A stretch of DNA of 64,000 nt from the NCBI RefSeq assembly GCF_051857545.1, contig NZ_JBPZHB010000002.1, positions 372,001 through 436,000 on the forward strand. The letters are read 5' to 3'. The DNA is from Larkinella sp051857545. Lineage in GTDB: Bacteria; Bacteroidota; Bacteroidia; Cytophagales; Spirosomataceae. Every line of letters starts with the position of its first letter. The first letter of the stretch is position 1. The notes under the pieces are model-generated. The model worked only from the letters and a program-made list of their open reading frames with translations, had not been told where the DNA came from and did not search any database. Positions 18,236 to 26,006 of this stretch are shown here, in pieces. A program made the position numbers and the translations under genes.

Positions 18236-19492
18236 ATGAAAATTGCAGTTTGGCATAATCTGCGGAGCGGGGGCGGAAGCCGGGCTTTGCACCAGCATAT
18301 TAAAGGGCTTGCCCAGCGCGGTCATTCTATTGAAGTGTGGACGTCGTCGGTCGCCGATACGAAGTTTCTGGACGTGGACCGGTATGTGGCCAAGACGCAC
18401 ATCCTGCCGTTGTCGATGGACATCCGCATTCGGGATGAATACCGGGATAAGCTCTGGGCGTTGAAATTCGAGCCGGAAACCCGCATCCGGCGAATGCTTG
18501 ACTTTTGCAGCCGCTGCGCCGATCAGATCAACGCGGGCGGTTTTGACGTCCTGTTTGCCAACTCCTGCATCAATTTTTCGATGCCCTACATCGGCCGGTT
18601 CGTTACTATTCCGAAAGCCCTGTATCTGGGCGAACCCAACCGTACCCTCTTTGAATCGTCACCGGAATTGATTTGGGAAGGTCTTCCTCCGGCCAACAGA
18701 AACTGGAGGAATGCTGACTACCGGAGCCAGTATTGGGACGATATGTTCAAGATTCGTCAGGCACGGGTGCGGGTGCGGGAAGAAATTCAGAACTACCGCA
18801 GTTACGATAAAGTATTGGTCAATTCCTATTTCAGCAACGAAAACGTGCTTCGGGCCTACGGTGGCGCGGGGGAGGTCTGTTATCTGGGTATCGACGCCAG
18901 CCTGTTTCCCTATCAAAATTTGCCCCGCGAGCCGTTTGTCATGGGCTTGGGGGCGTTTTTTCAGCACAAACGGCCCGATCTGGCCATCGAGTCGCTGGCG
19001 CTGATTCCCGAAGCCATCCGCCCGAAACTGATCTGGGTGGGCGACATGGGCGACACGGCGTATGTCGACAAGTTGAAAGACCTGAGCCAGTCGCTGCGGG
19101 TGAACTTTGAACCCAGGGAAAAAATACCGCATCAGGAACTGGTGCAACTCCTCAATACGGCGTCCTGTCTGTTGTACACATCGACCCTGGAACCCTTCGG
19201 CCTGGCTCCGCTGGAGGCCAATGCCTGCGGTTTGCCGGTGGTCGCCGTAGCGGAAGGCGGAGTCCGGGAAACCGTTATTGGAAATTACAATGGCCTGTTG
19301 GTCAACCGCAAACCGGAAGAAATGGCGCGGGCCGTGGAGCGGGTACTGACGGATAGCGGCCTGGCGGATCGGCTTTCGCGCAATGCCCGGCGGATTGTTC
19401 AGGAGCAGTGGACATTTGAAAAGGCCATCGACCGGATCGAGGATGCGCTGTTCAACACGATCGGGAAAGAAAAGGATGTGATTGTGAAGTAG
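18236..19492 (+). CDS. Glycosyltransferase family 4
   Basis: A GT-B fold transferase of 418 aa that probably adds a sugar to a lipid-linked or polysaccharide acceptor. The N-terminus KIAVWHNLRSGGGSRALHQHIKGL is the acceptor-side nucleotide-fold loop. The donor-site block is STLEPFGLAPLEANACGLPV with the E-x7-E motif, then GGVRETV. KRPDLAIESLALIPE fits the linker of GT4 enzymes. No membrane segment. The start is the ATG at 18236; a TTG directly before it adds nothing. No polysaccharide cluster surrounds it, so its pathway is open. Confidence 0.9.
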   Translation: MKIAVWHNLRSGGGSRALHQHIKGLAQRGHSIEVWTSSVADTKFLDVDRYVAKTHILPLSMDIRIRDEYRDKLWALKFEPETRIRRMLDFCSRCADQINAGGFDVLFANSCINFSMPYIGRFVTIPKALYLGEPNRTLFESSPELIWEGLPPANRNWRNADYRSQYWDDMFKIRQARVRVREEIQNYRSYDKVLVNSYFSNENVLRAYGGAGEVCYLGIDASLFPYQNLPREPFVMGLGAFFQHKRPDLAIESLALIPEAIRPKLIWVGDMGDTAYVDKLKDLSQSLRVNFEPREKIPHQELVQLLNTASCLLYTSTLEPFGLAPLEANACGLPVVAVAEGGVRETVIGNYNGLLVNRKPEEMARAVERVLTDSGLADRLSRNARRIVQEQWTFEKAIDRIEDALFNTIGKEKDVIVK

Positions 19493-19600
19493 TTGAATTT
19501 TTAAGATAGTACTTGGTGCTATTCGCTCATCCCTCTAATTCTGCTATTTATCTCTTTAAATGTCATAATTGTAAGTTGTAGAGATGTAAGAAGTTAATTG

Positions 19601-19755
19601 TTAGCCCACGGTTAAAACCGTGGGGAAATTACCGAAATAGATTCAGTGTTGAGAACCGTTTTAACGGTTTAAGAGCCTCAAAACCGTTAAAACGGTTTCA
19701 ATCCTTCAATTCATTTCTTCTTCTGAACCCACCGTTGAAACGGTGGGCTTGCGGT
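19601..19755. repeat. Multi-hairpin element C (AACCGTT / AACGGTT words)
   Basis: Four hairpins in 155 bp share the core ACCGTT/AACGGT: 19605-19624 (CCCACGGTT-AA-AACCGTGGG), 19654-19669, 19680-19698 and 19728-19747 (CCCACCGTT..AACGGTGGG). The first and last also pair with each other (AGCCCAC versus GTGGGCT), giving a cloverleaf-like layout. Similar 'GCCCAC-GGTT' palindromes are, from memory, common in intergenic DNA of several phyla. It lies between the convergent GT4 and bioB genes. Confidence 0.75.
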
Positions 19756-19780
19756 TATTATAACTAGTTGATTAACAGTA

Positions 19781-19819
19781 TAAAAAAACGGCAAGGCGAT
19801 CAATCAATCGCCTTGCCGT
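19781..19819 (-). terminator. Intrinsic terminator of bioB
   Basis: On the minus strand, a 13-bp perfect stem (ACGGCAAGGCGAT and complement, 6-nt loop) is followed directly by a run of seven T. It lies 26 bp beyond the bioB stop. Confidence 0.93.
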
Positions 19820-19845
19820 AACCCAAAATCGCTATCGAAAACCGT

Positions 19846-20847
19846 TTACAACGGAATCTGCTCAAAAACCACCGCCGGTTTCTCCGCATCCTTAAACGCC
19901 TTGCGCGGGCGGATGTTGAGTGTCTGGAACAATTGCCGATCCTGGTCTTCCTCCGGATTCGGCGTGGTCAGCAATTTGTCACCGGCAAAAATGGAGTTGG
20001 CACCGGCCAGAAAACACAAGGCCTGCTCTTCGGTGTTCATCCGAACCCGGCCCGCCGATAAACGTACCATCGCCTTGGGCATGATGATCCGGGCGGTGGC
20101 AATCATCCGAAGCATTTCCCAAACCGATACGCGGGGCTGGTCTTCCAGCGGGGTCCCTTCGACGGGAACCAGCGCATTGACTGGCACGGATTCGGGGTGT
20201 TCGGGCAAATTGGCCAGGGTGAGCAGCATCCCGATGCGGTCCTGGTGGCTTTCGCCCATGCCAATGATGCCGCCGGAACAGACCGAAATACCAGCCTGCC
20301 GAACGTTGCCGAGCGTATCCAGCCGGTCGTCGTAGGTGCGGGTCGAAATGATGTCGCCGTAGTATTCTTCGCTCGTGTCGAGGTTGTGGTTATAGGCGTA
20401 CAACCCGGCGGTTTTCAGTTTTTCCGCTTGGGTTTCCGTCAGCATCCCGAGCGTGCAGCACACTTCCATGCCCATCCGGTTGACGCCCTGCACCATTTCC
20501 AGCACCTTGTCAAAATCCCGGTTGTCGCGGACTTCGCGCCAGGCGGCTCCCATGCAGAAACGTGTGCTGCCCGACTCCTTCGCCCGGTGCGCGGCCGTCA
20601 GCACTTCGTCCACTTCCATGAGTTTGTGAACCTTCACGCTGGTGTGATAGCGCGCGGCCTGGGGGCAGTAGGCACAGTCTTCCGGACAACCCCCGGTTTT
20701 GACCGAAAGAAGCGTGCAAACCTGCACTTCCTGCGGATCGTGGTGCTGGCGATGAACCGTGGCGGCCCGGTAGATCAGATCAAGAACAGGGGAGTTATAA
20801 ATATCGGCGATTTCGTCGCGGGTCCAGTCAGTACGAACGTCAGTCAT
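19846..20847 (-). CDS. bioB: Biotin synthase
   Basis: Radical-SAM enzyme inserting sulfur into dethiobiotin, the last step of biotin synthesis. The 333-aa protein has the [4Fe-4S] motif GGCPEDCAYCPQ, then FCMGAAWRE, YNHNLDTSEEYY and VCSGGIIGMGE, all characteristic of BioB. The C-terminal SAGRVRM carries the arginine ligand of the second cluster. No other bio genes are near, so it stands alone. It has its own terminator and no visible riboswitch or BirA-type operator in the roughly 110 bp upstream. Confidence 0.97.
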   Translation of the reverse strand: MTDVRTDWTRDEIADIYNSPVLDLIYRAATVHRQHHDPQEVQVCTLLSVKTGGCPEDCAYCPQAARYHTSVKVHKLMEVDEVLTAAHRAKESGSTRFCMGAAWREVRDNRDFDKVLEMVQGVNRMGMEVCCTLGMLTETQAEKLKTAGLYAYNHNLDTSEEYYGDIISTRTYDDRLDTLGNVRQAGISVCSGGIIGMGESHQDRIGMLLTLANLPEHPESVPVNALVPVEGTPLEDQPRVSVWEMLRMIATARIIMPKAMVRLSAGRVRMNTEEQALCFLAGANSIFAGDKLLTTPNPEEDQDRQLFQTLNIRPRKAFKDAEKPAVVFEQIPL

Positions 20848-20956
20848 AGCAACAATCTAGAGCTTGTCAGGTAATAAAGCCAAATATAGGGGGTGGAGGA
20901 GTTTGGCGCAAACACAAAGCCACTTCAATCCACCGATGTCTACCGGTTTCTGAAAC

Positions 20957-22249
20957 TTACATCCGGGTTGGTTCGGGTTTTAGGGGTGGAATAGGAGCCA
21001 ACTGCGGAGCCAGTTTGAGCTGTTTTTGCGCCTTTACCACCAGATAAAGCAGGTAACCGACGATGAAAAGCTCGATGCTGTATTCCAGGATATAAACCGG
21101 TTTACTGAAAATTTCGCTCACCGTTTGATAATACGGTTGCCCGATTCGCCACCACAGGGACGGATGGACGGCCGCTGCAATGTTGAATACCAGCAGAAAA
21201 ACCACTGACGTACGGTTCTGAAAGTCGAGCATTTGAAACACCAGGGGCAACATAAACAGGTAGGTGTAGTTGGCAACGGCATTTTTCTGCACCACCGTCA
21301 TGATGCTGAACGTGGCGATGTAGAACAGCGGAAAATACGTTCGGTAATCGTGGTTTCCGCGTAACCGCAACACCTGCACCCCCACCAGCAGGCAAATGAC
21401 CAGCCCGGCGTAGTTCCAGACCGACAGTTCGGCATTGATGAAACCGGAGGTAAAAGGATGCAGCAGGGAAGCCCAGTTGGGAGCTTTCAGGTATTTTCCT
21501 TCTTCCAGCGGTTGCTCGATGAACAACGAACCGGTTTTAATGTACAGGAAAATCAGAACCGGGATACCCAGCGTGGCCAGACCCGCCATCAACGGAATCA
21601 GCCGACGGGTAAGGAGAAAAAATGGCAGAATGATCAGGATAAAAACCGCTTTGGTTGATAGAATGCCCAACGCCAGCAGCAAACCGCAGAGATACGCATT
21701 CCCGTCGCGTTGGAGGGCGACAATGGCCAGCAGGGCAAAAATCCAGAGTGCCACGTCTTCCTGCCCGCTCAGAATGGACATCACGAAAGGAACGGGCAAC
21801 AGCAGGTAAAATAAGACCCGAAAAAGACGTTCAGCGCGCGGCATAACGTCCTCATAGGTTCGGTATGTCAGCCACACGGCCACCAGTTCAATCAGGGTTA
21901 AGAACAGCACCAGCGAGCGGGTATTGTCCCAGAAAAGCAGCGGAATTTCCATCCAGAAACCGTAAAAGGGCGAATACGGATTCAGGACATCCCGGTACGG
22001 GATTTCCCGCAGTTTGGCTGAGATGCCAATGGGATAATAGTAGTTGGCGACATCTGACTGGGGCGAAAAGTCGAAGAAAACATAAATGACCACAAACGGA
22101 ACCAGCCGCAACAGAACCCAGAAAATCAACAGCCAGGGCACCTTTTTTTCGTCCAGAAGCGATTCAAGGACCGGGCGTTTGAACCACGCAACCAGCAGCA
22201 CGGCACTCAGCAGGAAGGCGGTTACGGCCTTTGCGTAAACAATAAACAT
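20957..22249 (-). CDS. Polytopic GT87-like (DUF2029) membrane protein, copy 2
   Basis: A 430-residue protein with about ten hydrophobic segments and periplasmic loops typical of polyprenol-phosphate-sugar-dependent GT-C transferases. FFDFSPQSDVANYYYPIG carries an acidic pair after the first segments, as expected for a GT-C catalytic loop, and VPFVMSILSGQEDVALWIFAL is conserved with the neighbouring paralogue. The C-terminus is a proline-rich cytosolic tail. It follows its paralogue by 30 bp on the same strand and is presumably co-transcribed. Donor and acceptor are unknown. Confidence 0.75.
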   Translation of the reverse strand: MFIVYAKAVTAFLLSAVLLVAWFKRPVLESLLDEKKVPWLLIFWVLLRLVPFVVIYVFFDFSPQSDVANYYYPIGISAKLREIPYRDVLNPYSPFYGFWMEIPLLFWDNTRSLVLFLTLIELVAVWLTYRTYEDVMPRAERLFRVLFYLLLPVPFVMSILSGQEDVALWIFALLAIVALQRDGNAYLCGLLLALGILSTKAVFILIILPFFLLTRRLIPLMAGLATLGIPVLIFLYIKTGSLFIEQPLEEGKYLKAPNWASLLHPFTSGFINAELSVWNYAGLVICLLVGVQVLRLRGNHDYRTYFPLFYIATFSIMTVVQKNAVANYTYLFMLPLVFQMLDFQNRTSVVFLLVFNIAAAVHPSLWWRIGQPYYQTVSEIFSKPVYILEYSIELFIVGYLLYLVVKAQKQLKLAPQLAPIPPLKPEPTRM

Positions 22250-22279
22250 AGTTGACGTTCTATGAAAAGAAAAACCGCC

Positions 22280-23596
22280 TTACGAAACCGACGAACGACC
22301 CGTCGACCAGGATTGGGGCGGAAAGGATGGGCTCGTGGCCCGGTCCAGTGATTTAAGGTGGTTAAAGGTGCGCCAGACCAACGAAATCAAGAGCCCCACC
22401 TCGATGATCTGAATCAGATAATCGGCGGTATTCACCGGGGCGGCAAAAACGGTTTGCCAGTCGTCATAATTCAGCATCCCGACATAGATTACCCAGATGA
22501 TGGGTTGAATGACAATCAGGAAGTTGAGCAGGATGAGCTGAAAATGGAACGCTTTATCTTCCAGTCGGGCCACTTCAAACAGCACCACGATCATGTACAT
22601 GAACAGGTAAAAACCGGGGGCGCTGGGTTGCGCCAGCATGAAGATGCCGAACGTTAGGATGTAGAGCGAGGGGAAAATCTGCCGATAGCCCAGGTGCCGG
22701 AACCGGATGGCCACCCAGGATGACAACGCCATGGTGATGAAAAGGCTGATCGTGTTGAGCCGCGTCAGACTCATCTGGTTATACAGGCTGCTCAGAAACG
22801 GCCGGGTGATGCTGACGATGTTGGGTGTCATGTGGTAGCCGGAATGTTGCAACGGCATCAGAAACGCATCGCCCATCAGAAGATAGAGGATGACGATGGA
22901 CGGAACGCCAACGATTGCCAGCCCCAGCACGTACTTGAATTTGTTGTCGACCAGAAAGAAAACCGGCACCAGCAGCACGATGATCATGCTTTTGATGACA
23001 ATCATCGACAGCCCCCAGATGATCCCGATCCACAGGCTGCTCTGCGTACGATGGGTGTAGAGCAAAGTGATGAGACCTACCCCCCAGAACCAGACGTCTT
23101 CTTCGCTGCTCAGGATCATGGCGACAAACGGCATGGGCAACAAAAAATACAAAACCGCCATCAGCAGGGAATCCGGTCGGCTGGCCTGGTAATACCGCCA
23201 GGTGGCCCAGACGATGGCGAACTCGATGAGCGCCATGAAGGGAATCAGAATTTTGGCATTATACCAGAGGTAAAGGGGCAGACTAATGAGGTAGCCAAAC
23301 AGCGGGCCGTGGTAGGAGAGAAAATCCCGGTAGACCATTTTGCCCGCAAAAGCCGCAATGGCTTTCTTGTAGAAGAATTCAGTGTCGCTGCGGGGGGCAA
23401 AATCCAGGATCAGATACACGATCAGGAACGGAATAACCCGGAAAACGATGAACGAAACCCAGAGCGTCAAAGCGGGCCGTGGGTTCAGGTGGTGGCGGAA
23501 AGGAGCGGGAAATCGAATCAGAAGCCAACTGGCCAGGGCGAGAAGTAATGAAACGACGACTTTTACGACTGAAACCGTATCCTCAAAAAATAGCAT
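22280..23596 (-). CDS. Polytopic GT87-like (DUF2029) membrane protein, copy 1
   Basis: 438 residues, about ten TM segments, and clearly homologous to the downstream gene: ILDFAPRSDTEFFYKKAI aligns with FFDFSPQSDVANYYYPIG, and LPMPFVAMILSSEEDVWFWG with LPVPFVMSILSGQEDVALWI. This is a tandem duplication that has diverged strongly. The shared D-x-x-P-x-S-D block after TM2 is the likely GT-C catalytic loop. It is first in the two-gene unit. A role in lipid or surface-glycan modification is an inference from family only. Confidence 0.75.
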   Translation of the reverse strand: MLFFEDTVSVVKVVVSLLLALASWLLIRFPAPFRHHLNPRPALTLWVSFIVFRVIPFLIVYLILDFAPRSDTEFFYKKAIAAFAGKMVYRDFLSYHGPLFGYLISLPLYLWYNAKILIPFMALIEFAIVWATWRYYQASRPDSLLMAVLYFLLPMPFVAMILSSEEDVWFWGVGLITLLYTHRTQSSLWIGIIWGLSMIVIKSMIIVLLVPVFFLVDNKFKYVLGLAIVGVPSIVILYLLMGDAFLMPLQHSGYHMTPNIVSITRPFLSSLYNQMSLTRLNTISLFITMALSSWVAIRFRHLGYRQIFPSLYILTFGIFMLAQPSAPGFYLFMYMIVVLFEVARLEDKAFHFQLILLNFLIVIQPIIWVIYVGMLNYDDWQTVFAAPVNTADYLIQIIEVGLLISLVWRTFNHLKSLDRATSPSFPPQSWSTGRSSVS

Positions 23597-24050
23597 GTAA
23601 CGAATGGGTGGTTTTAATTCGGGGTAAAGTTCGGTATTGTCGCTGTGGCTGCCAAATAAAAAAAATCATACTCGGCCAGTCGTAAAAATTGTTGGCTAAA
23701 TTGTCAGATTTGGCGACCTTTGCAGTAGAACTACGATCTTGACTTGTGAACACCGCCCAACAGGCTATCCAACCGGTACGATAAAACCAAAACCAGCGTC
23801 AAGGCGGTTACCGGTTTTTTGGCGAATGTTTCGTTCACTAATCTACTGATTACTAGCTGATCCTTTCTGTAGAACCGCAGCGTGATGAAGTCTGCCTAAG
23901 TGACCTTTTTGTTCACTAAAGGCTTTTTGCGATTCAAATTTTCGGTTTTTTGAGAGACGTTGAAGTGCTTCATAAGGATTGAAAGGAAAGTGCAATCGTT
24001 TTTTGATGTAAACGAAAATACAAATTTACATAGTATCAAAACCTAATAGT
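23597..24050. other. 454-bp gap with a possible short transcript
   Basis: There is no gene in this divergent gap. On the plus strand, TTG (23692-23694) and GACCTTTG (23715-23722) loosely match a Bacteroidota promoter. About 50 bp further, AACCGGTA (23771-23778) pairs with TACCGGTT (23809-23816), which runs into TTTTTT. That would make a short RNA of roughly 90 nt, or a leader with an attenuator. The evidence is weak. The remainder (23821-24050) holds nothing recognised. Confidence 0.2.
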
Positions 24051-24686
24051 ATGTTTTATCTTGCTCGTTTAACGAATAATAATAGGGGCTATAAAGAACC
24101 ATCCGGCCCTAATTATAAGTCTGATAATGCCACCTCAAGCCGGACGGCTTTTGAAGCAACCTACGGCTTTGGCATTGAAGAATGGTTCCGAAACGAACGG
24201 CATTCGTACGAAGGGTATCAGTATGCCTACATTGAAGGATTGGGGCCGGAGCAGAATCTGGAAATTCCCATTCTGTTGTATACCCTCCGTTTTGCTGAAA
24301 ATGGCAAAGGGTCGGCCAAAAAATTAGTGGTGGGTGTGCTGAGAGAATGGCAGCATATTTCGCAGTGGGAAGCTGAATTGCCGGCCGAAGTGGTGGCCGA
24401 ATGGTATGAGCAAATGAAAAGCGAACTCGGTGATTTGCTGGAGTCGGTGGCGCCCGAAAAACGCCCGCTCGCGATGAAACAACTGCTCTACCACAGCCAG
24501 TATCCCAACAAACCGAAGCCGTTGTTTAACGTCCGGTTTAAACCCGAACAACTGGATTACCGGGTTTCCAAAATCATCGATGCGAGTTCGTTTGGCAAAA
24601 ACAACTCCTTCGCCATCGAATTGAAAACCGTGGAGAGTTACGACGCCAAAACGCAGAAAATCCTGACCGATCTGGGGCTGGAATAA
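24051..24686 (+). CDS. Orphan protein resembling N-terminal domains of HNH restriction-type proteins
   Basis: 211 residues, cytosolic, function not established. The N-terminus FYLARLTNNNRGYKEPSGP, followed by FEATYGFGIEEWF, resembles from memory the first domain of some predicted McrA-like or HNH endonucleases (FEATYGFG-EEW-F), thought to be a modified-base reader. Here no HNH, PD-(D/E)XK or other nuclease motif follows. Instead there is a charged helical region (WYEQMKSELGDLLESVAPEK) and a C-terminal FNVRFKPEQLDYR block. It could be a stand-alone reader, a remnant of a restriction enzyme, or unrelated. It converges with a small lipoprotein gene 1 bp away. Confidence 0.6.
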   Translation: MFYLARLTNNNRGYKEPSGPNYKSDNATSSRTAFEATYGFGIEEWFRNERHSYEGYQYAYIEGLGPEQNLEIPILLYTLRFAENGKGSAKKLVVGVLREWQHISQWEAELPAEVVAEWYEQMKSELGDLLESVAPEKRPLAMKQLLYHSQYPNKPKPLFNVRFKPEQLDYRVSKIIDASSFGKNNSFAIELKTVESYDAKTQKILTDLGLE

Positions 24687-24687
24687 T

Positions 24688-25137
24688 CTACCGGCATTCT
24701 GTCTTCAGTAACGTATACCTAAAACCGCCTTCCGGTTTTTTCAATACCCACCGTCCTTCTGTTTCAACACGCTCGCCTTCGTGCCACGTAATGGCATCGC
24801 CGGTGAGCGTGAAGGTGATTTCGTGCGGTTGCGTCACGCCTTCGCCCGAACGCTGCCAGTCGGCCCGGATTTGATTCTTCGTTAACGTTCCCTTCAACAG
24901 ACCCCGCGCCCGGTCTTTTTCATAAGGCAAAATGGCCAGCTCGCCGGTTACGTCGGCGCCCTGAATGACCAGCCGGAGCAGCGTGGTATCGCGCCCCACC
25001 ACCTGCCGGTAGCAAACGGTGTCGATAGACGTAACCGTCGAATCAGCCCGGTTTTCCGTCGTTTCCGACCGCCGGGAACCGTCACCGCAGCTACTCAGTA
25101 TCAAAATCAGGAGTCCTGAAGGCAGAAAATATCGCAT
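24688..25137 (-). CDS. Small lipoprotein of unknown function
   Basis: 149 residues starting MRYFLPSGLLILILSSCGDG: a short SpII signal with lipobox LSSC (Cys17). The mature part is a probable beta-barrel-like fold (ITFTLTGDAITWHEGERVETEGRW) with no catalytic motif. From composition it resembles the many small lipocalin-like lipoproteins of Bacteroidota. It ends 1 bp from the end of the plus-strand neighbour. Confidence 0.75.
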   Translation of the reverse strand: MRYFLPSGLLILILSSCGDGSRRSETTENRADSTVTSIDTVCYRQVVGRDTTLLRLVIQGADVTGELAILPYEKDRARGLLKGTLTKNQIRADWQRSGEGVTQPHEITFTLTGDAITWHEGERVETEGRWVLKKPEGGFRYTLLKTECR

Positions 25138-25187
25138 GGGCTTTGGGTTTTTCCGCTCAATCGGTCGAGACGAGCCGGATTCACAGA

Positions 25188-25649
25188 CTACAAATTAACG
25201 TTATAAGAGTTTTTGTTTTCACACATCACAAAGGTACTGTGGGTGCTTCCAATGCTTGTCACCGAACCAAGTTTATTGAATACAAAATCCTGGTAGTGCT
25301 TCATGTCTTTCGCATACACTTTCAATAGAAAGTCGAAATCCCCGGAAATATTGTAGCACTCGACGACTTCTTCCAGTCTAAGAATATCGCTTACAAACTC
25401 ATGACCTATCTTTTTATCATGCTGCTTAAGCTTGATATTACAAAAAACAATTAATCCGTAATGGAGCTTTTCCGCATCGATGATGGCGATGTATTTTTTA
25501 ATGTACCCATTCGACTCCAATCTTTTTACCCTTTCAAAAACCGGTGTGTGCGACAGATTTACCTGATCTGCCAATTCCTTAATGGTCACATTCGAATTTT
25601 CTCCCAACAGTTTAAGCAACTGAACGTCTATGTGATCTGGTTTTTCCAC
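25188..25649 (-). CDS. Lrp/AsnC-family transcriptional regulator
   Basis: DNA-binding feast/famine regulator that oligomerises and responds to an amino acid. The N-terminal helix-turn-helix is clear (DIDVQLLKLLGENSNVTI-like opening, then VNLSHTPVFERVKRLESNGYI). The C-terminal RAM ligand domain follows (VVECYNISGDFDFLLKVYAKD). At 153 aa it is full length. It is transcribed divergently from metE across a shared regulatory region with a 12-bp inverted repeat, so control of metE and of itself is likely. The ligand could be methionine or leucine, which the sequence does not settle. Confidence 0.93.
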   Translation of the reverse strand: MEKPDHIDVQLLKLLGENSNVTIKELADQVNLSHTPVFERVKRLESNGYIKKYIAIIDAEKLHYGLIVFCNIKLKQHDKKIGHEFVSDILRLEEVVECYNISGDFDFLLKVYAKDMKHYQDFVFNKLGSVTSIGSTHSTFVMCENKNSYNVNL

Positions 25650-25712
25650 GGAAAAATCGCCTTTTATGTGTGAAAAAATGAGTTAATAAAAGAAGAAATA
25701 TCTAATAATGGT

Positions 25713-25781
25713 ACAAATGTAGATTGTTATTCTTAATTAATTGATTAATGGTAGATATTTAGTCTTACTATCTACATTTGT
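25713..25781. promoter_or_regulatory. Inverted-repeat control region between lrp and metE
   Basis: ACAAATGTAGAT (25713-25724) and its exact complement (25770-25781) form a 12-bp inverted repeat around a 45-bp AT-rich centre. Read outward, each arm contains TACATTTG, a perfect TAnnTTTG -7 box: one pointing at lrp (64 bp away), the other at metE (226 bp away). The arms may thus be the cores of two divergent promoters, an Lrp binding pair, or both. I saw no clear -33 boxes. Confidence 0.5.
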
Positions 25782-26006
25782 TGAGATTTTTAATCTGGTA
25801 CAGGGTTCAATTGCCTTTGACAGCACTTTTCTTTCCGCTTGATTAAGCCTACACGCTTCCAGGCTTCCATCCGTTCCTGATTTTACGTTTCGTCCTGTTT
25901 TCAGGGCCTGGGTGAGGTGTGTCACGGGGGTTGGTTTTCCGCAACGTGTGGGCGTAGTAAAGTGTTTGGCAAAGAATTCTGTACCCTTATTAACCAACTC
26001 ATACAA
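25782..26006 (+). other. Long metE leader without a recognised riboswitch
   Basis: If the promoter above is right, metE has an approximately 220-nt untranslated leader. I looked for cobalamin, SAM-I and SAM-II consensus blocks and found none. The GC-rich part around 25855-25965 could fold. The frame of metE stays open here back to 25917, but the residues are not MetE-like. Confidence 0.25.

Noticed and set aside
20848..20956. BirA-type operator or riboswitch before bioB
   Set aside because: No dyad or recognisable consensus in the 110-bp gap.
25855..25980. Cobalamin or SAM riboswitch upstream of metE
   Set aside because: Could not find the consensus blocks of either class by eye.
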